A stretch of 64,000 nucleotides of DNA, taken from assembly GCF_001956045.1 (NCBI RefSeq), contig NZ_MRTH01000011.1, positions 1 to 64,000 on the forward strand, given 5' to 3'. Origin of the DNA: Paenibacillus sp. FSL H7-0331 (GTDB lineage: Bacteria; Bacillota; Bacilli; Paenibacillales; NBRC-103111). Shown here piece after piece: positions 45,960-55,873 of the stretch. Under the pieces are notes generated by a model, which saw only the letters and a list, made by a program, of their open reading frames with translations, was not told the origin of the DNA and did not search any database. The stretch's first letter is position 1; the number at the start of each line of letters is the position of its first letter. A program made the translations under genes and the position numbers.

Positions 45960-46012
45960 TTTAATAATCAAGTGCTTACGAAGTAGCTTTGCTAAAGCAA
46001 AGCTTGTGGGAG
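45960..46012. repeat. Short palindromic repeat before remA
   Basis: GTGCTTACGAAGTAGCTTTG followed by CAAAGCTT forms a small stem. The GCTTACGAAG core is shared with the repeats at 27.73 and 38.96 kb. Confidence 0.4.
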
Positions 46013-46020
46013 GAAACCAG

Positions 46021-46281
46021 ATGGCTATCAAACTTATCAATATTGGCTTCGGGAACATTGTGTCTGCCAACCGAATCATTTCCATTGTTAGTCCGGAATC
46101 GGCGCCAATCAAAAGAATTATTCAGGAAGCACGCGACCGGCATATGCTGATCGACGCAACCTATGGACGTCGTACACGGGCGGTTATCATTACGGATAGC
46201 GACCATGTTATTTTATCTGCGGTGCAGCCCGAGACGGTGGCCCATCGACTTTCCAATAAGGACGATGATCATGACGAGTAA
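46021..46281 (+). CDS. remA: Biofilm matrix regulator RemA
   Basis: An 86-residue DUF370 protein: [20 protein letters not shown], then [34 protein letters not shown]. In B. subtilis RemA is a DNA-binding activator of extracellular matrix genes and forms ring-shaped oligomers. ATG 46021 has GGGAGG nine bases upstream. Its end overlaps gmk by 11 bp, so the two are coupled. Confidence 0.93.
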   Translation: MAIKLINIGFGNIVSANRIISIVSPESAPIKRIIQEARDRHMLIDATYGRRTRAVIITDSDHVILSAVQPETVAHRLSNKDDDHDE

Positions 46282-46891
46282 GGAAAAAGGAATATTAATC
46301 GTATTATCGGGGCCTTCTGGCGTGGGCAAAGGAACTGTTTGTAAAGCTTTGCGCGGCTGTGCGCCTGACCTGGTATACTCTGTATCCGCTACAACTCGCG
46401 TTCCTCGAGAGGGCGAAGTGGATGGTGTGAATTATTTCTTCAAAACTAGGGAACAATTTAAGAAGTTGATCGATACCGATCAAATACTGGAATGGGCGGA
46501 ATATGTAGGCAATTACTATGGAACCCCACGTCAGTTTGTGGAAGAAACGTTAAATTCCGGTAAAGATATTATTCTTGAGATCGAAGTGCAGGGTGCGCTT
46601 CAAGTTAAACAAAAATTTCCTCAAGGCGTATTCATATTTTTGCTTCCTCCTTCATTAGATGAATTGGAAAGCCGAATTGTTGGCCGCGGTACCGAATCCG
46701 AGGAATCGATAAGGAGTCGGATGTCGGTAGCTATGGACGAATTCCGTTTAATGGATTATTATGACTATGCGATTGTAAACGATAAGGTGGAAAATGCCTG
46801 TTCGCGTATTCAATCGATTATTGTAGCCGAGCACTGTCGCAAGGATCGAGTATTCAGTAAAATAAAACAGTGGATGGTTGAGGTGAAATAA
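46271..46891 (+). CDS. gmk: Guanylate kinase
   Basis: A 206-residue enzyme phosphorylating GMP to GDP. Walker [10 protein letters not shown] is at residues 14-22, and the GMP-binding motifs [19 protein letters not shown] and [13 protein letters not shown] follow. ATG 46271, inside the end of remA, gives the family's start; the open frame further upstream is not used. Confidence 0.94.
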   Translation: MTSKEKGILIVLSGPSGVGKGTVCKALRGCAPDLVYSVSATTRVPREGEVDGVNYFFKTREQFKKLIDTDQILEWAEYVGNYYGTPRQFVEETLNSGKDIILEIEVQGALQVKQKFPQGVFIFLLPPSLDELESRIVGRGTESEESIRSRMSVAMDEFRLMDYYDYAIVNDKVENACSRIQSIIVAEHCRKDRVFSKIKQWMVEVK

Positions 46892-46892
46892 C

Positions 46893-47099
46893 ATGTTGTA
46901 TCCTTCGATTGATGAGCTTTTAGAGAAAGTGGATAGTAAGTATTCCTTGGTAGTAGCGGCATCCAAGCGGGCAAGAATGTTGCGTGATGGTGCTAAATCG
47001 GAAATTCGTAACAAAAAGTCCTACAAGCAGGTAGGTCTTGCACTTGAAGAAATTTATGAAGATTTGATTTCTTACGAGAAGCTGTATAAAGAAACCTAA
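46893..47099 (+). CDS. rpoZ: RNA polymerase omega subunit
   Basis: A 68-residue omega subunit: MLYPSIDELLEKVDSKYSL, then VVAASKRARMLRDG and KSYKQVGLALEEIYE. It stabilises assembly of the beta-prime subunit. It begins one base after the gmk stop region and is followed by a short leader before coaBC. Confidence 0.94.
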   Translation: MLYPSIDELLEKVDSKYSLVVAASKRARMLRDGAKSEIRNKKSYKQVGLALEEIYEDLISYEKLYKET

Positions 47100-47165
47100 G
47101 GAACATTTTAAACGACAACCCTTGTGGTTGTTATTTTTTTCTCGATAAATGGGGAGGGATCGGTT

Positions 47166-48377
47166 ATGCTGCAGGGTAAAACGATTATTTTAGGTGTCAG
47201 TGGAGGCATTGCAGCCTATAAGGCAGCTGCTATTTGCAGCAAGCTGGTTCAGGCGGGAGCGGATGTTCGTGTCATTATGACGGAATCGGCAGTCAAATTT
47301 ATTGCACCTTTGACCTTTCAAACCTTATCCCGACACGACGTTATTATTGACACATTCGATGAAAAAGATGCATCGGTCGTTTCCCATATTGATCTGGCAG
47401 ATCGCGCAGATTTAATCATCGTTGCCCCCGCAACAGCTAACATCATTGCCAAAATGGCCCATGGGCTTGCTGACGATATGCTGAGCACGACATTGCTGGC
47501 AACGATGGCACCGGTGTGGATAGCTCCTGCAATGAATGTTCACATGTATGCACATCCTGCAGTTCAGTCCAATTTGGATGTGCTTGCTGCTCGTGGAGTA
47601 CAGTTTATTGAGCCAGGTACGGGCCAGTTGGCTTGTGGTTATGTAGGCAAGGGAAGATTAGAAGAACCTGAGCATATAGTTGCAGCCATTATTCGATTTT
47701 TTAGCGAAAAAAAAATACTTGAAGGCAAGAAAATGGTAATCACAGCTGGTGGTACCGTGGAGCGTATAGATCCTGTGCGATATTTAACGAATGATTCATC
47801 CGGTAAAATGGGCATAGCCCTCGCGGAAGTAGCTCAGAGCATGGGTGCTGATGTCACGCTGATCGCGGGCAAAACGTCCGTACCTGTCCCCTCAGGCATA
47901 CGTGTTGTGAAAGTTGAATCTGCACAGGATATGCTGGAAGCCGTCATGGAGCGGTTTGACGATTCCGATGTGATTATTAAAGCAGCTGCGGTTGCCGATT
48001 ATCGTCCTTTGGAGCGTGCACAACAAAAGATCAAGAAAAAGTCGGAAGAAATGACTTTAACTCTGATTAAAAATACAGATATTTTACAAACTATCGGTCA
48101 ACGTAAAACGAAGCAGTTTATCGTTGGATTTGCAGCGGAAACCGAAAATGTTGAAGAGCACGCCCTGGATAAGCTGCGACGGAAGCATTGTGATTTGATT
48201 GTCGCTAACGATGTTACGCAGGAGGGTGCAGGCTTTGGCACGGATACGAATGTAGTAAGAATTTATGATGCGGCTGGCTTGGTCGATATTTTACCGCTCA
48301 TGAGTAAGCTTGGTGTGGCACGTGAGCTGTTGTTACGAATAGCAGAACGGATGGCGAAAGGAGCAGAATCGCGCTGA
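47166..48377 (+). CDS. coaBC: CoA biosynthesis bifunctional protein (PPC decarboxylase / PPC synthetase)
   Basis: A 403-residue fusion of the FMN-dependent decarboxylase CoaC (GKTIILGVSGGIAAYKAAAI, VAPATANIIAKMAHG, APAMNVHMYAHP, catalytic ACGYVGKGR) and the CTP-dependent synthetase CoaB (VITAGGTVERIDPVRYLTND, KAAAVADYRP, KIKKKSEEMTL). The fusion makes 4'-phosphopantetheine from phosphopantothenate. ATG 47166 follows GGGGAGGG; the 14-codon upstream extension is rejected. The stop overlaps priA by one base. Confidence 0.93.
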   Translation: MLQGKTIILGVSGGIAAYKAAAICSKLVQAGADVRVIMTESAVKFIAPLTFQTLSRHDVIIDTFDEKDASVVSHIDLADRADLIIVAPATANIIAKMAHGLADDMLSTTLLATMAPVWIAPAMNVHMYAHPAVQSNLDVLAARGVQFIEPGTGQLACGYVGKGRLEEPEHIVAAIIRFFSEKKILEGKKMVITAGGTVERIDPVRYLTNDSSGKMGIALAEVAQSMGADVTLIAGKTSVPVPSGIRVVKVESAQDMLEAVMERFDDSDVIIKAAAVADYRPLERAQQKIKKKSEEMTLTLIKNTDILQTIGQRKTKQFIVGFAAETENVEEHALDKLRRKHCDLIVANDVTQEGAGFGTDTNVVRIYDAAGLVDILPLMSKLGVARELLLRIAERMAKGAESR

Positions 48378-50887
48378 TGTATGCAAAAGTTATTGTGGAT
48401 GTTCCATCCAAGCACACAAACCGCGGTTTTGATTACCTGATACCCGAATCGATGCGGGAGTGGGTTGCGATTGGAAGTCGGGTAGGCGTCCCTTTTGGCC
48501 CAAGAAAGCTTCAGGGATTTGTCGTTGAGCTGCATGGTCGTCCGGACTTTGATCCAGCGAAATTAAAGCCGATTTCAGAGGTAATGGACTTGTATCCTCC
48601 ATTAACTCCCGACTTGGTGGAGCTCGCTCAGTGGGTAAGCAAAACCTATCTTTGTCACGAAATTACAGCGCTGCAGGCGATGATTCCAGGTGCCTTGAAA
48701 GCCAAGTACGAACGGCATGTCAAGGTGAGCGATTTTCATACAAATGGGGATTATGGTAATTTGCTTTTACAAGGTCAGCGTACGATGCTGCTGCCGATTC
48801 AGGAAGAAATCGCTGCTTTTATCCGCGATAAGGGCTCAGTAGAGATTGGGGCTTTATTAGAAAAATACACGGATCAGGGCGGCCTGATTAAGCAGATGAT
48901 CACGCAAGGCCAGCTCGTTGAAGTACAGATGATTAAAGACCGGATGTCAGCAAAAAAGGTACTCACGGTTTTTCCATCCGGGCAGCCGGAGCAGCTGAGA
49001 CAGTGGGCTGAGCTGCTTGCAGCCAGATCCATGAAGCAGAAGGAAGTGCTGCTGTACTTGGCGGAACAGCATTATCCGATCAAGCTGACGGATCTGCTTA
49101 ATGAGCTGGGGATTAGCGCCAGTACGGTCAAAAGCTTGGCGGACAAGGATTATCTCACGATTAAGGAAGTTGAGGTTTTTCGGGACCCGTATGCAGAAAG
49201 GAATTTTCCGCGTACCAAGCCGCTGATCTTAACACCGGAACAGAGCCAAGTATTTAATCGAATTTCCGAAGCTGTTCACGAGCGGAATCATCAGGTATTC
49301 TTGCTGCACGGGGTGACAGGAAGCGGGAAAACTGAGGTTTACCTGCAGTCGATTCAAACCTGTCTGGATCAAGACAGAGAGGCCATTGTGCTGGTACCGG
49401 AAATTTCTTTAACACCTCAGATGGTCGAGCGGTTCAAAGGCCGTTTTGGCAATCAAGTCGCAGTGCTGCACAGTCGCCTGTCACAAGGTGAGCGCTATGA
49501 TGAGTGGCGCAAAATCATGCTCAAGCAGGTCAGTGTCGTGATCGGTGCCCGCTCTGCCATCTTTGCTCCATTTACCAAGATTGGTTTGGTTATTATTGAC
49601 GAGGAGCACGAATCCTCTTACAAGCAAGAAGAAAGTCCGAAATATCACGCACGTGATGTTTCTATAGCAAGAGCTAAGCAGCATGGAGCCGTTGTTATAT
49701 TGGGTTCTGCCACTCCATCGCTTGAGAGTATGTACGGCACATTGCCCGAAGCGGCCCAGGACACACCTGATGGTCGTGCACCGATTGAGCTTTTAACGAT
49801 GAAAGAGCGGGTTGAAGGGCGGCCTTTGCCTAAAGTTCACATTGTTGATATGCGTGAGGAGCTAAGCAAGGGCAACCGATCGATGTTCAGCCGCGGCTTA
49901 CATAAAGCGATCGAAGACCGGTTGGAAAAGAAAGAGCAGATTGTACTGCTGCTGAATCGTCGCGGATATGCGACATTTGTGATGTGCCGCAGCTGTGGGT
50001 TCGTCGCAGGTTGTCCTCACTGTGATATTTCATTAACTTATCACCAGTCCGCTCGAACGCTGCGCTGCCACTATTGTGGGTACACAGAACGTGAAGCGAC
50101 GACTTGTCCAAGCTGTGGAAGCGAGCATATACGTCATTTTGGCACCGGAACCCAACGAGTAGAAGAAGAATTGGGCAAGCTGTTCCCTGGCATTCGTGTG
50201 ATTCGGATGGATGTGGATACGACGACGGAGAAGGGCTCTCATGAGAAATGGCTAACTCTTTTTCGAAATCAGCAGGCGGATGTGCTGCTTGGGACACAAA
50301 TGGTGGCCAAGGGCCTCGATTTTCCGCAGGTTACACTGGTTGGTGCTCTGGCAGCGGACACGGTACTGAATTTACCGGATTTTCGCGCAGCGGAACGGAC
50401 CTTCCAGCTTATGACTCAGGTAGGTGGACGTGCTGGACGGCATGAGCTGCCAGGTGAAGTCTTTATTCAGACCTACACGCCGGAGCATTATAGTATAATT
50501 AGTGCCAGCAATCATGATTATAAAAGTTTTATGGAAAAAGAGATGACTTTTCGTAAATTCCATGATTATCCGCCTTTTCATAGACTTATACTAATAACGT
50601 TATCACATGAACAGATACCACTGCTCATGCGCTCGGCAGAGACGTTAGCTGCCAAATTGAAAGAGCTCGCCAAGTCTATGGCGCCTACGCCCATTGATAT
50701 TCTTGGACCGGTAGCTTCACCTATTTCGAGAATCAAGGATAGATATCGGTTTCAATGCATGGTAAAATATCGTGAAGAAGTTTCGATAGCGGGACTTGTT
50801 CAGCAAGCAGCGGCCACACTTGGTGATGTAGTAAAGCAGCATAAGCTGACGATCAGTATAGATGTGGATCCGCAGGTGTTGATGTGA
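48377..50887 (+). CDS. priA: Primosomal helicase PriA
   Basis: An 836-residue replication-restart helicase. The N-terminal 3' DNA-binding domain (TNRGFDYLIPESM) leads to Walker A GVTGSGKTEVY near residue 315 and DEEH. The zinc-binding region has eight Cys in CRSCGFVAGCPHCDISL and CHYCGYTEREATTCPSCG. The C-terminal domain follows. It reloads DnaB at collapsed forks. Confidence 0.95.
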   Translation: MYAKVIVDVPSKHTNRGFDYLIPESMREWVAIGSRVGVPFGPRKLQGFVVELHGRPDFDPAKLKPISEVMDLYPPLTPDLVELAQWVSKTYLCHEITALQAMIPGALKAKYERHVKVSDFHTNGDYGNLLLQGQRTMLLPIQEEIAAFIRDKGSVEIGALLEKYTDQGGLIKQMITQGQLVEVQMIKDRMSAKKVLTVFPSGQPEQLRQWAELLAARSMKQKEVLLYLAEQHYPIKLTDLLNELGISASTVKSLADKDYLTIKEVEVFRDPYAERNFPRTKPLILTPEQSQVFNRISEAVHERNHQVFLLHGVTGSGKTEVYLQSIQTCLDQDREAIVLVPEISLTPQMVERFKGRFGNQVAVLHSRLSQGERYDEWRKIMLKQVSVVIGARSAIFAPFTKIGLVIIDEEHESSYKQEESPKYHARDVSIARAKQHGAVVILGSATPSLESMYGTLPEAAQDTPDGRAPIELLTMKERVEGRPLPKVHIVDMREELSKGNRSMFSRGLHKAIEDRLEKKEQIVLLLNRRGYATFVMCRSCGFVAGCPHCDISLTYHQSARTLRCHYCGYTEREATTCPSCGSEHIRHFGTGTQRVEEELGKLFPGIRVIRMDVDTTTEKGSHEKWLTLFRNQQADVLLGTQMVAKGLDFPQVTLVGALAADTVLNLPDFRAAERTFQLMTQVGGRAGRHELPGEVFIQTYTPEHYSIISASNHDYKSFMEKEMTFRKFHDYPPFHRLILITLSHEQIPLLMRSAETLAAKLKELAKSMAPTPIDILGPVASPISRIKDRYRFQCMVKYREEVSIAGLVQQAAATLGDVVKQHKLTISIDVDPQVLM

Positions 50888-50979
50888 TTCAACATACGCT
50901 GCAGTTGATTCCGTCTTCTAATTGGATGAAAAATCCATATAAATTGGTTATCCCTATTAACGAAAGGTGTGCTCATCCA

Positions 50980-51459
50980 ATGGCCATTAAATTAATTGTA
51001 AAAGATCCAGACCCTGTGCTGCGCGAAATATGCAAGCCAGTTAAGAAAATTACTCCTAACATTCATAAGCTGCTCAAGGATATGGCTGATACGATGTATG
51101 ATGCCCAAGGCGTCGGTTTGGCCGCGCCGCAGATCGGTATCTTAAAGCGGGTTATTGTGATGGATGTCGGCAATGAGCAGGGCTTGATTGAATTGATTAA
51201 TCCAGAAGTGATTGAAGAGGAAGGCGAGCAGTTCGGGTCCGAAGGCTGCTTGAGCATTCCTGGCATGAATGGAGATGTTCGCCGCGCGATGCGAGTCGTG
51301 GTCAAAGGCCTGGATCGTGACGGCAAAGAAATTGTTGTAGAGGGGACGGAATTGCTGGCACGCTGCATCCTGCATGAAGTGGATCACCTTAATGGGGTAT
51401 TATACACGGATTTAGCGGAAAAGATGTATCGTAACGAGCCTCAGGGCGGTGAAGTATGA
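50980..51459 (+). CDS. def: Peptide deformylase
   Basis: A 159-residue type I deformylase removing the formyl group from nascent proteins. All three motifs are present: GVGLAAPQ, EGCLSIPG and HEVDHLNG. The start ATG 50980 has AAAGG some 14 bases upstream; the in-phase frame from 50884 begins inside the priA stop and adds 32 unlikely residues. The stop overlaps fmt by four bases. Confidence 0.94.
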   Translation: MAIKLIVKDPDPVLREICKPVKKITPNIHKLLKDMADTMYDAQGVGLAAPQIGILKRVIVMDVGNEQGLIELINPEVIEEEGEQFGSEGCLSIPGMNGDVRRAMRVVVKGLDRDGKEIVVEGTELLARCILHEVDHLNGVLYTDLAEKMYRNEPQGGEV

Positions 51460-52391
51460 GAATCGTTTTCATGGGCACACCCGAATTTGCCGTGCCTGCT
51501 TTACAAGTTTTGGTCAACTATTCAGCGATTGAAGTCGTTGGGGTGGTTACCCAGCCGGATCGTCCGGTTGGGAGGAAGCGGCTGTTAACGCCAACTCCGG
51601 TTAAAGAAGAGGCCATCAAGCATGGGATTCCAGTCTTGCAACCGGAAAAGCTGCGCCGACCTGAGTCGGTGGAGGAACTGCGGGAGCTTCAGCCTGATTT
51701 GATCGTGACAGCCGCCTACGGACAAATATTGCCAAAGTCAGTACTCGCGATTCCGCGGCTCGGCTGCATCAATATTCATGCTTCGCTGCTGCCACGTTAT
51801 CGTGGTGGGGCTCCCATTCATCATGCCGTGATGAATGGAGACACGTCTACAGGTGTGACGATTATGTATATGGCAGAAGGCTTGGATACCGGAGACATGA
51901 TCAGCAGCGTCGAGCTTGCTATTAGGGATTCGGATACGACAGGCACTATGTTTAATAAGTTGAGTGCTGCAGGTGCTCAACTACTTCTGGATACATTACC
52001 TGATCTGCTTGCTGGTCGTATTCAGGCCGTTGCCCAAAATCATGAGGCAGCGGTCTATTCACCGAATGTAAGCAGGGAACAAGAGCGAATCGATTGGAGC
52101 AGACCTGCTATCTCCTTATGGAATCAGGTGCGTGGTCTAAATCCAAGACCGGGTGCTTATACGACATGGAACGGAGAGGTTTTGAAAATCTGGTCCTGCG
52201 ACAAGCCTAATCAGTCAGAGGTTGCGAATACACCTGGTACGGTTGTTGCTATTAGTGAGCAGGGTATACAGGTGGCTACAGGCACTGGTATATTGACGAT
52301 TACAGAGCTGCAGCCAGCTGGCAAGAAGGCGATGCAGGCAGCGCAATTCGTGCTTGGTGGCCGACTTGTGGTTGGTACTGTGTTTGTGTAA
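51456..52391 (+). CDS. fmt: Methionyl-tRNA formyltransferase
   Basis: A 311-residue enzyme formylating initiator Met-tRNA. The N-terminal domain has FMGTPEFAVPALQVL, TAAYGQILPKSVL and the catalytic HASLLPRYRGGAPIHHAV. The C-terminal OB-like domain follows RDLNPRPGAYT-like sequence (VRGLNPRPGAYTTW). It is coupled to def by a four-base overlap, so the formyl-Met cycle is co-expressed. Confidence 0.95.
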   Translation: MRIVFMGTPEFAVPALQVLVNYSAIEVVGVVTQPDRPVGRKRLLTPTPVKEEAIKHGIPVLQPEKLRRPESVEELRELQPDLIVTAAYGQILPKSVLAIPRLGCINIHASLLPRYRGGAPIHHAVMNGDTSTGVTIMYMAEGLDTGDMISSVELAIRDSDTTGTMFNKLSAAGAQLLLDTLPDLLAGRIQAVAQNHEAAVYSPNVSREQERIDWSRPAISLWNQVRGLNPRPGAYTTWNGEVLKIWSCDKPNQSEVANTPGTVVAISEQGIQVATGTGILTITELQPAGKKAMQAAQFVLGGRLVVGTVFV

Positions 52392-52432
52392 GCTCGGTAG
52401 CTAAGGGTATCTAATAATGGGGGCTACAACAA

Positions 52433-53905
52433 TTGGAGCAAAGTTTTGATCATACGAACAACGGCAGTGGAAATGCTGGTAAACCGAAGAGAAACAATCG
52501 TGGCACAAGCAATTCGAATACAAACCAACATCATTCAAAGATGTCGGGTACGCATCCTCAATCTGCAAAAAAATCTCAAGTCAAGACAAGCACAGCAAAG
52601 ACCAAAGGCAGTGCTCGGGAGGCTGCGCTTGAGGTGTTGGTACGTACGGAACAGGATCGTTCCTACAGCAATCTGCTCCTGAATCAAATCTTACAGCAAT
52701 ATCATCTGGACAAGCAGGATGCAGGATTAACGACTGAAATCGTCTATGGCACCATACAACGGTTGAATACGATCGATTATTTTTTGAATCGTTTTGTTGC
52801 CAAAGGTCTCGCCAAACTGGAACCCTGGGTTCGAAGCTTGCTAAGGCTAAGCTTTTACCAAATGCTTTACCTGGATAGGGTACCAGATCATGCTATAGTG
52901 AACGAAGCAGTCAATTTGGCCAAAAAAAAGGGTCATACAGGTATTTCCGGCATGGTCAACGGGGTTCTACGGAACGTGATTCGTCAAAAAGAAACCTTGC
53001 AGATTCCAGCCGATCTGCCTGCTGTAGAACGTATTGCTTTGACACACTCGCATCCACAATGGATGGTTAAACGCTGGATGGATCAAATCGGTGAAGCCCG
53101 AACAGAATTGCTTTGTGAAGCCAATAACAAACCACCGCATGTCAGTATTCGCACGAATACGATGAAGCTGAGCCGGAATGAATTGATCATTATACTGAAT
53201 GAAGCAGGAGTGGACGCAGCTCCTTCGGAGCTTGCTGACGATGGAATTTTGGTCAAAAACGGCGGCAATATGGCTTTGACGCCTTGGTATGAAGCCGGAC
53301 TGTTTTCCGTTCAGGACGAGAGCTCCATGCTGGTAGCCGAAACGCTTCAGCCTAAGCCGGGCGAGAGAATTCTGGATTGTTGTGCAGCTCCTGGCGGCAA
53401 AACGGCTCATATAGCAGAAAAAATGGGCAACCATGGAGAAATATGGGCTTGTGATATTCACGAGCATAAAGAAAAGCTGATCCGTGATCAGGCGACACGG
53501 TTAGGATTAACTTCAGTGCATACATTGGTTTCCGATGCCCGGGATTTGCCGCAGCATTGGGCCCAAGAAAGCTTTGATCGTATTTTGCTCGACGCGCCTT
53601 GCTCTGGACTAGGGGTAATCCGTCGTAAGCCGGATATGAAGTGGAATAAGCGTGAACAGGATTTAGACGAGGTTTGCCTGATCCAGAAAGAGCTTTTGAA
53701 TAGCATTCATCCTTTGCTAAAAGTCGGGGGCATACTCATTTACAGCACATGTACTTTGGAATATAACGAAAATGAAGGCCAGGTTCGGGAGTTTCTGGAC
53801 AATCACCCTAATTTCGAGTGGGATCTGCCCAAACCGATCGAAATTTATCCTTATGAGCATTTATCGGATGGTTTTTTTATTGCAAGGCTCCGGAAACGAG
53901 CGTAA
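52433..53905 (+). CDS. rsmB: 16S rRNA m5C967 methyltransferase RsmB
   Basis: A 490-residue protein. The first 60 or so residues are a low-complexity Asn/Ser/Lys-rich extension. A NusB-like domain (REAALEVLVRTEQDRSYSNL) and a SAM-dependent methyltransferase domain follow (LDCCAAPGGKTAHIAEKM, DAPCSGLGVIRRKPDMKW, YSTCTLEYNENEGQV). The two Cys are the catalytic pair. The start is TTG 52433; GGGGGC upstream is a weak site, so a start further inside is possible. Confidence 0.92.
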   Translation: MEQSFDHTNNGSGNAGKPKRNNRGTSNSNTNQHHSKMSGTHPQSAKKSQVKTSTAKTKGSAREAALEVLVRTEQDRSYSNLLLNQILQQYHLDKQDAGLTTEIVYGTIQRLNTIDYFLNRFVAKGLAKLEPWVRSLLRLSFYQMLYLDRVPDHAIVNEAVNLAKKKGHTGISGMVNGVLRNVIRQKETLQIPADLPAVERIALTHSHPQWMVKRWMDQIGEARTELLCEANNKPPHVSIRTNTMKLSRNELIIILNEAGVDAAPSELADDGILVKNGGNMALTPWYEAGLFSVQDESSMLVAETLQPKPGERILDCCAAPGGKTAHIAEKMGNHGEIWACDIHEHKEKLIRDQATRLGLTSVHTLVSDARDLPQHWAQESFDRILLDAPCSGLGVIRRKPDMKWNKREQDLDEVCLIQKELLNSIHPLLKVGGILIYSTCTLEYNENEGQVREFLDNHPNFEWDLPKPIEIYPYEHLSDGFFIARLRKRA

Positions 53906-53993
53906 GTTCTGGAACTATGTTAAAATTAAAACTATGTGCCGTGTTTGTGTACTTTAATCAAGCACGAATTAACCAAACAGGTCGTGATGATGG

Positions 53994-55076
53994 ATGAAAT
54001 TAATAGATCGAGATAAACAAGCCGGAACCAAGCCTTATGTATATGATTTAAGTCTTGAGGAATGGCAAGAGTGGATTAAATTGAACGGTGAGCCTGGATT
54101 TCGTGCGGGACAAATTTTTGACTGGCTCTATGTGAAAAGAATTTCAAGCTTCGAAGAAATGTCCAATTTACCGAAAACGCTGCGGGATAAACTCAGCCAG
54201 CATTTTGATTTTGTGACGATGACCGAGGTGGCCAAGTATGCGTCAAAGGATGGTACAGTCAAATTTCTATTCGAGCTGTCCGATAAAAATGCCATCGAAA
54301 CGGTCATCATGAAGCACAGCTACGGTAACAGTGTTTGTGTGACAACCCAAGTGGGCTGTCGCATCGGTTGTACCTTTTGTGCATCAACACTGACGGGATT
54401 AAAGCGGAATCTGACACCGGGTGAGATCATTGCTCAGGTTGTGAAATCCCAACAGCTGCTGGATGCAACGGGTGAACGGGTCAGCAGTATCGTTATTATG
54501 GGAATTGGCGAGCCATTTGAAAATTATGACGCCATGATGACCTTTTTGAAGGTGATGATCCATCCCAAAGGCTTGAATATCGGTCAGCGGCACATTACCG
54601 TGTCAACGAGCGGTATCGTACCGAATATTTATCGTTTTGCTGATGAACAAACACAGGTAAATCTGGCGATTTCGATCCATGCACCTAACGATACGCTCCG
54701 CTCGAAGCTGATGCCGGTTAATCGGAGGTTCCCTTTTGCTCAATTGATTGAAGCCTGTCAATACTATGTAGCCAAGACGGGACGGCGGATTACATTCGAA
54801 TATGCCTTGATGGGTGGAGTCAATGATCAGCCAGAGCATGCAGAAGAACTCGCACAGGTACTTAAGTCGTTTCCCATGGCTCACGTGAATTTAATTCCTG
54901 TCAACTTTGTAACGGAGCGTGATTATGTACGAACTCCGAGGGATGATATCTTTACGTTTCAACGTATTTTGGAACGAAACAAGGTTAACGCCACAATACG
55001 TAGAGAGCAAGGCAGCGATATCGCGGCGGCTTGCGGACAATTGCGGGCGAAGCATATGGAGTCAGGTGCGAGGTGA
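53994..55076 (+). CDS. rlmN: Dual-specificity rRNA/tRNA methyltransferase RlmN
   Basis: A 360-residue radical-SAM enzyme adding the C2 methyl group of A2503 in 23S rRNA and A37 in some tRNAs. The iron-sulfur motif C-x3-C-x2-C is in [13 protein letters not shown]. The partner Cys lies in AACGQL near the C-terminus. [11 protein letters not shown] and [11 protein letters not shown] are typical. It does not show the Cfr-type alterations I would look for. It overlaps no neighbour and ends nine bases before prpC. Confidence 0.94.
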   Translation: MKLIDRDKQAGTKPYVYDLSLEEWQEWIKLNGEPGFRAGQIFDWLYVKRISSFEEMSNLPKTLRDKLSQHFDFVTMTEVAKYASKDGTVKFLFELSDKNAIETVIMKHSYGNSVCVTTQVGCRIGCTFCASTLTGLKRNLTPGEIIAQVVKSQQLLDATGERVSSIVIMGIGEPFENYDAMMTFLKVMIHPKGLNIGQRHITVSTSGIVPNIYRFADEQTQVNLAISIHAPNDTLRSKLMPVNRRFPFAQLIEACQYYVAKTGRRITFEYALMGGVNDQPEHAEELAQVLKSFPMAHVNLIPVNFVTERDYVRTPRDDIFTFQRILERNKVNATIRREQGSDIAAACGQLRAKHMESGAR

Positions 55077-55084
55077 AGCGAAAG

Positions 55085-55867
55085 ATGTTAAAAACAGCTG
55101 CTTTAACAGACGTTGGACGCGTTCGTTTGGTTAATGAGGACCGGGCGGTTGTTCAAGAGGATATAAATGGGGTTGCGCTTGCTATTTTGGCGGATGGTAT
55201 GGGAGGACATCAGGCTGGTGATATTGCCAGTCAGATGGCTGTAGATATTATTCACCAGCACCTGCAGTCCTTAGCGGCTGAGGCGTCTGTACATGAACGC
55301 AAATCATGCCTTAAAGATGCTGTGGAGCTTGCTAACGAGAAAATTTTTGAGTTCGCCTCTCAACGAGAAAACTACCACGGCATGGGAACCACGGTTGTGG
55401 TAGCTATGGCTGACGAGGATACGGTTGTGATCGGGCACGTCGGCGACAGTCGAGTGTATCGGATTAACCAGAGTGGGATTGAACAGCTGACAGAGGACCA
55501 TTCTTTGGTCAACGTTCTTGTGAAAAGCGGTCAGATTACACGGGAAGAAGCCGGACATCATCCGCGTCGAAACGTGTTAACGCGTGCACTTGGTACAGAA
55601 TCGACGATTGAGATCGATATTCAGGACCTGAGCTGGCAGCATGGAGACACTTTGTTATTATGCAGTGACGGGCTTAGCAGCTTGATCAGCAGCGAGCAGA
55701 TTGTAGCGCCCATCCAGCAGGAAGCGGGATCGTTGGAGGAAATTGCTCAGCAGCTTGTTAATGAAGCTTTGACAGCAGGCGGGGATGATAACATTACTGT
55801 GGTGCTTGTCAGTAATGAGTCCGATACCCAGAAAGCGGCAGATGATGTTAATGATGAAAAGAGGTGA
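55085..55867 (+). CDS. prpC: PP2C-type Ser/Thr phosphatase PrpC
   Basis: A 260-residue PPM-family phosphatase. Metal-site motifs are visible: TDVGRVRLVNEDRA, ILADGMGGHQAGD, GTTVVVAMAD, VGDSRVYRI, LLCSDGLSSLI and GGDDNITVVLV. It reverses phosphorylation by the downstream kinase. ATG 55085 has GAGGTGAA nine bases upstream; GTG 55073, overlapping the rlmN stop, is an alternative. The gene ends seven bases before prkC. Confidence 0.93.
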   Translation: MLKTAALTDVGRVRLVNEDRAVVQEDINGVALAILADGMGGHQAGDIASQMAVDIIHQHLQSLAAEASVHERKSCLKDAVELANEKIFEFASQRENYHGMGTTVVVAMADEDTVVIGHVGDSRVYRINQSGIEQLTEDHSLVNVLVKSGQITREEAGHHPRRNVLTRALGTESTIEIDIQDLSWQHGDTLLLCSDGLSSLISSEQIVAPIQQEAGSLEEIAQQLVNEALTAGGDDNITVVLVSNESDTQKAADDVNDEKR

Positions 55868-55873
55868 TGATGA

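Noticed and set aside
50884..50979. A longer N-terminus for peptide deformylase
   Set aside because: The in-phase extension overlaps the priA stop and adds residues absent from the family; ATG 50980 gives the normal start.
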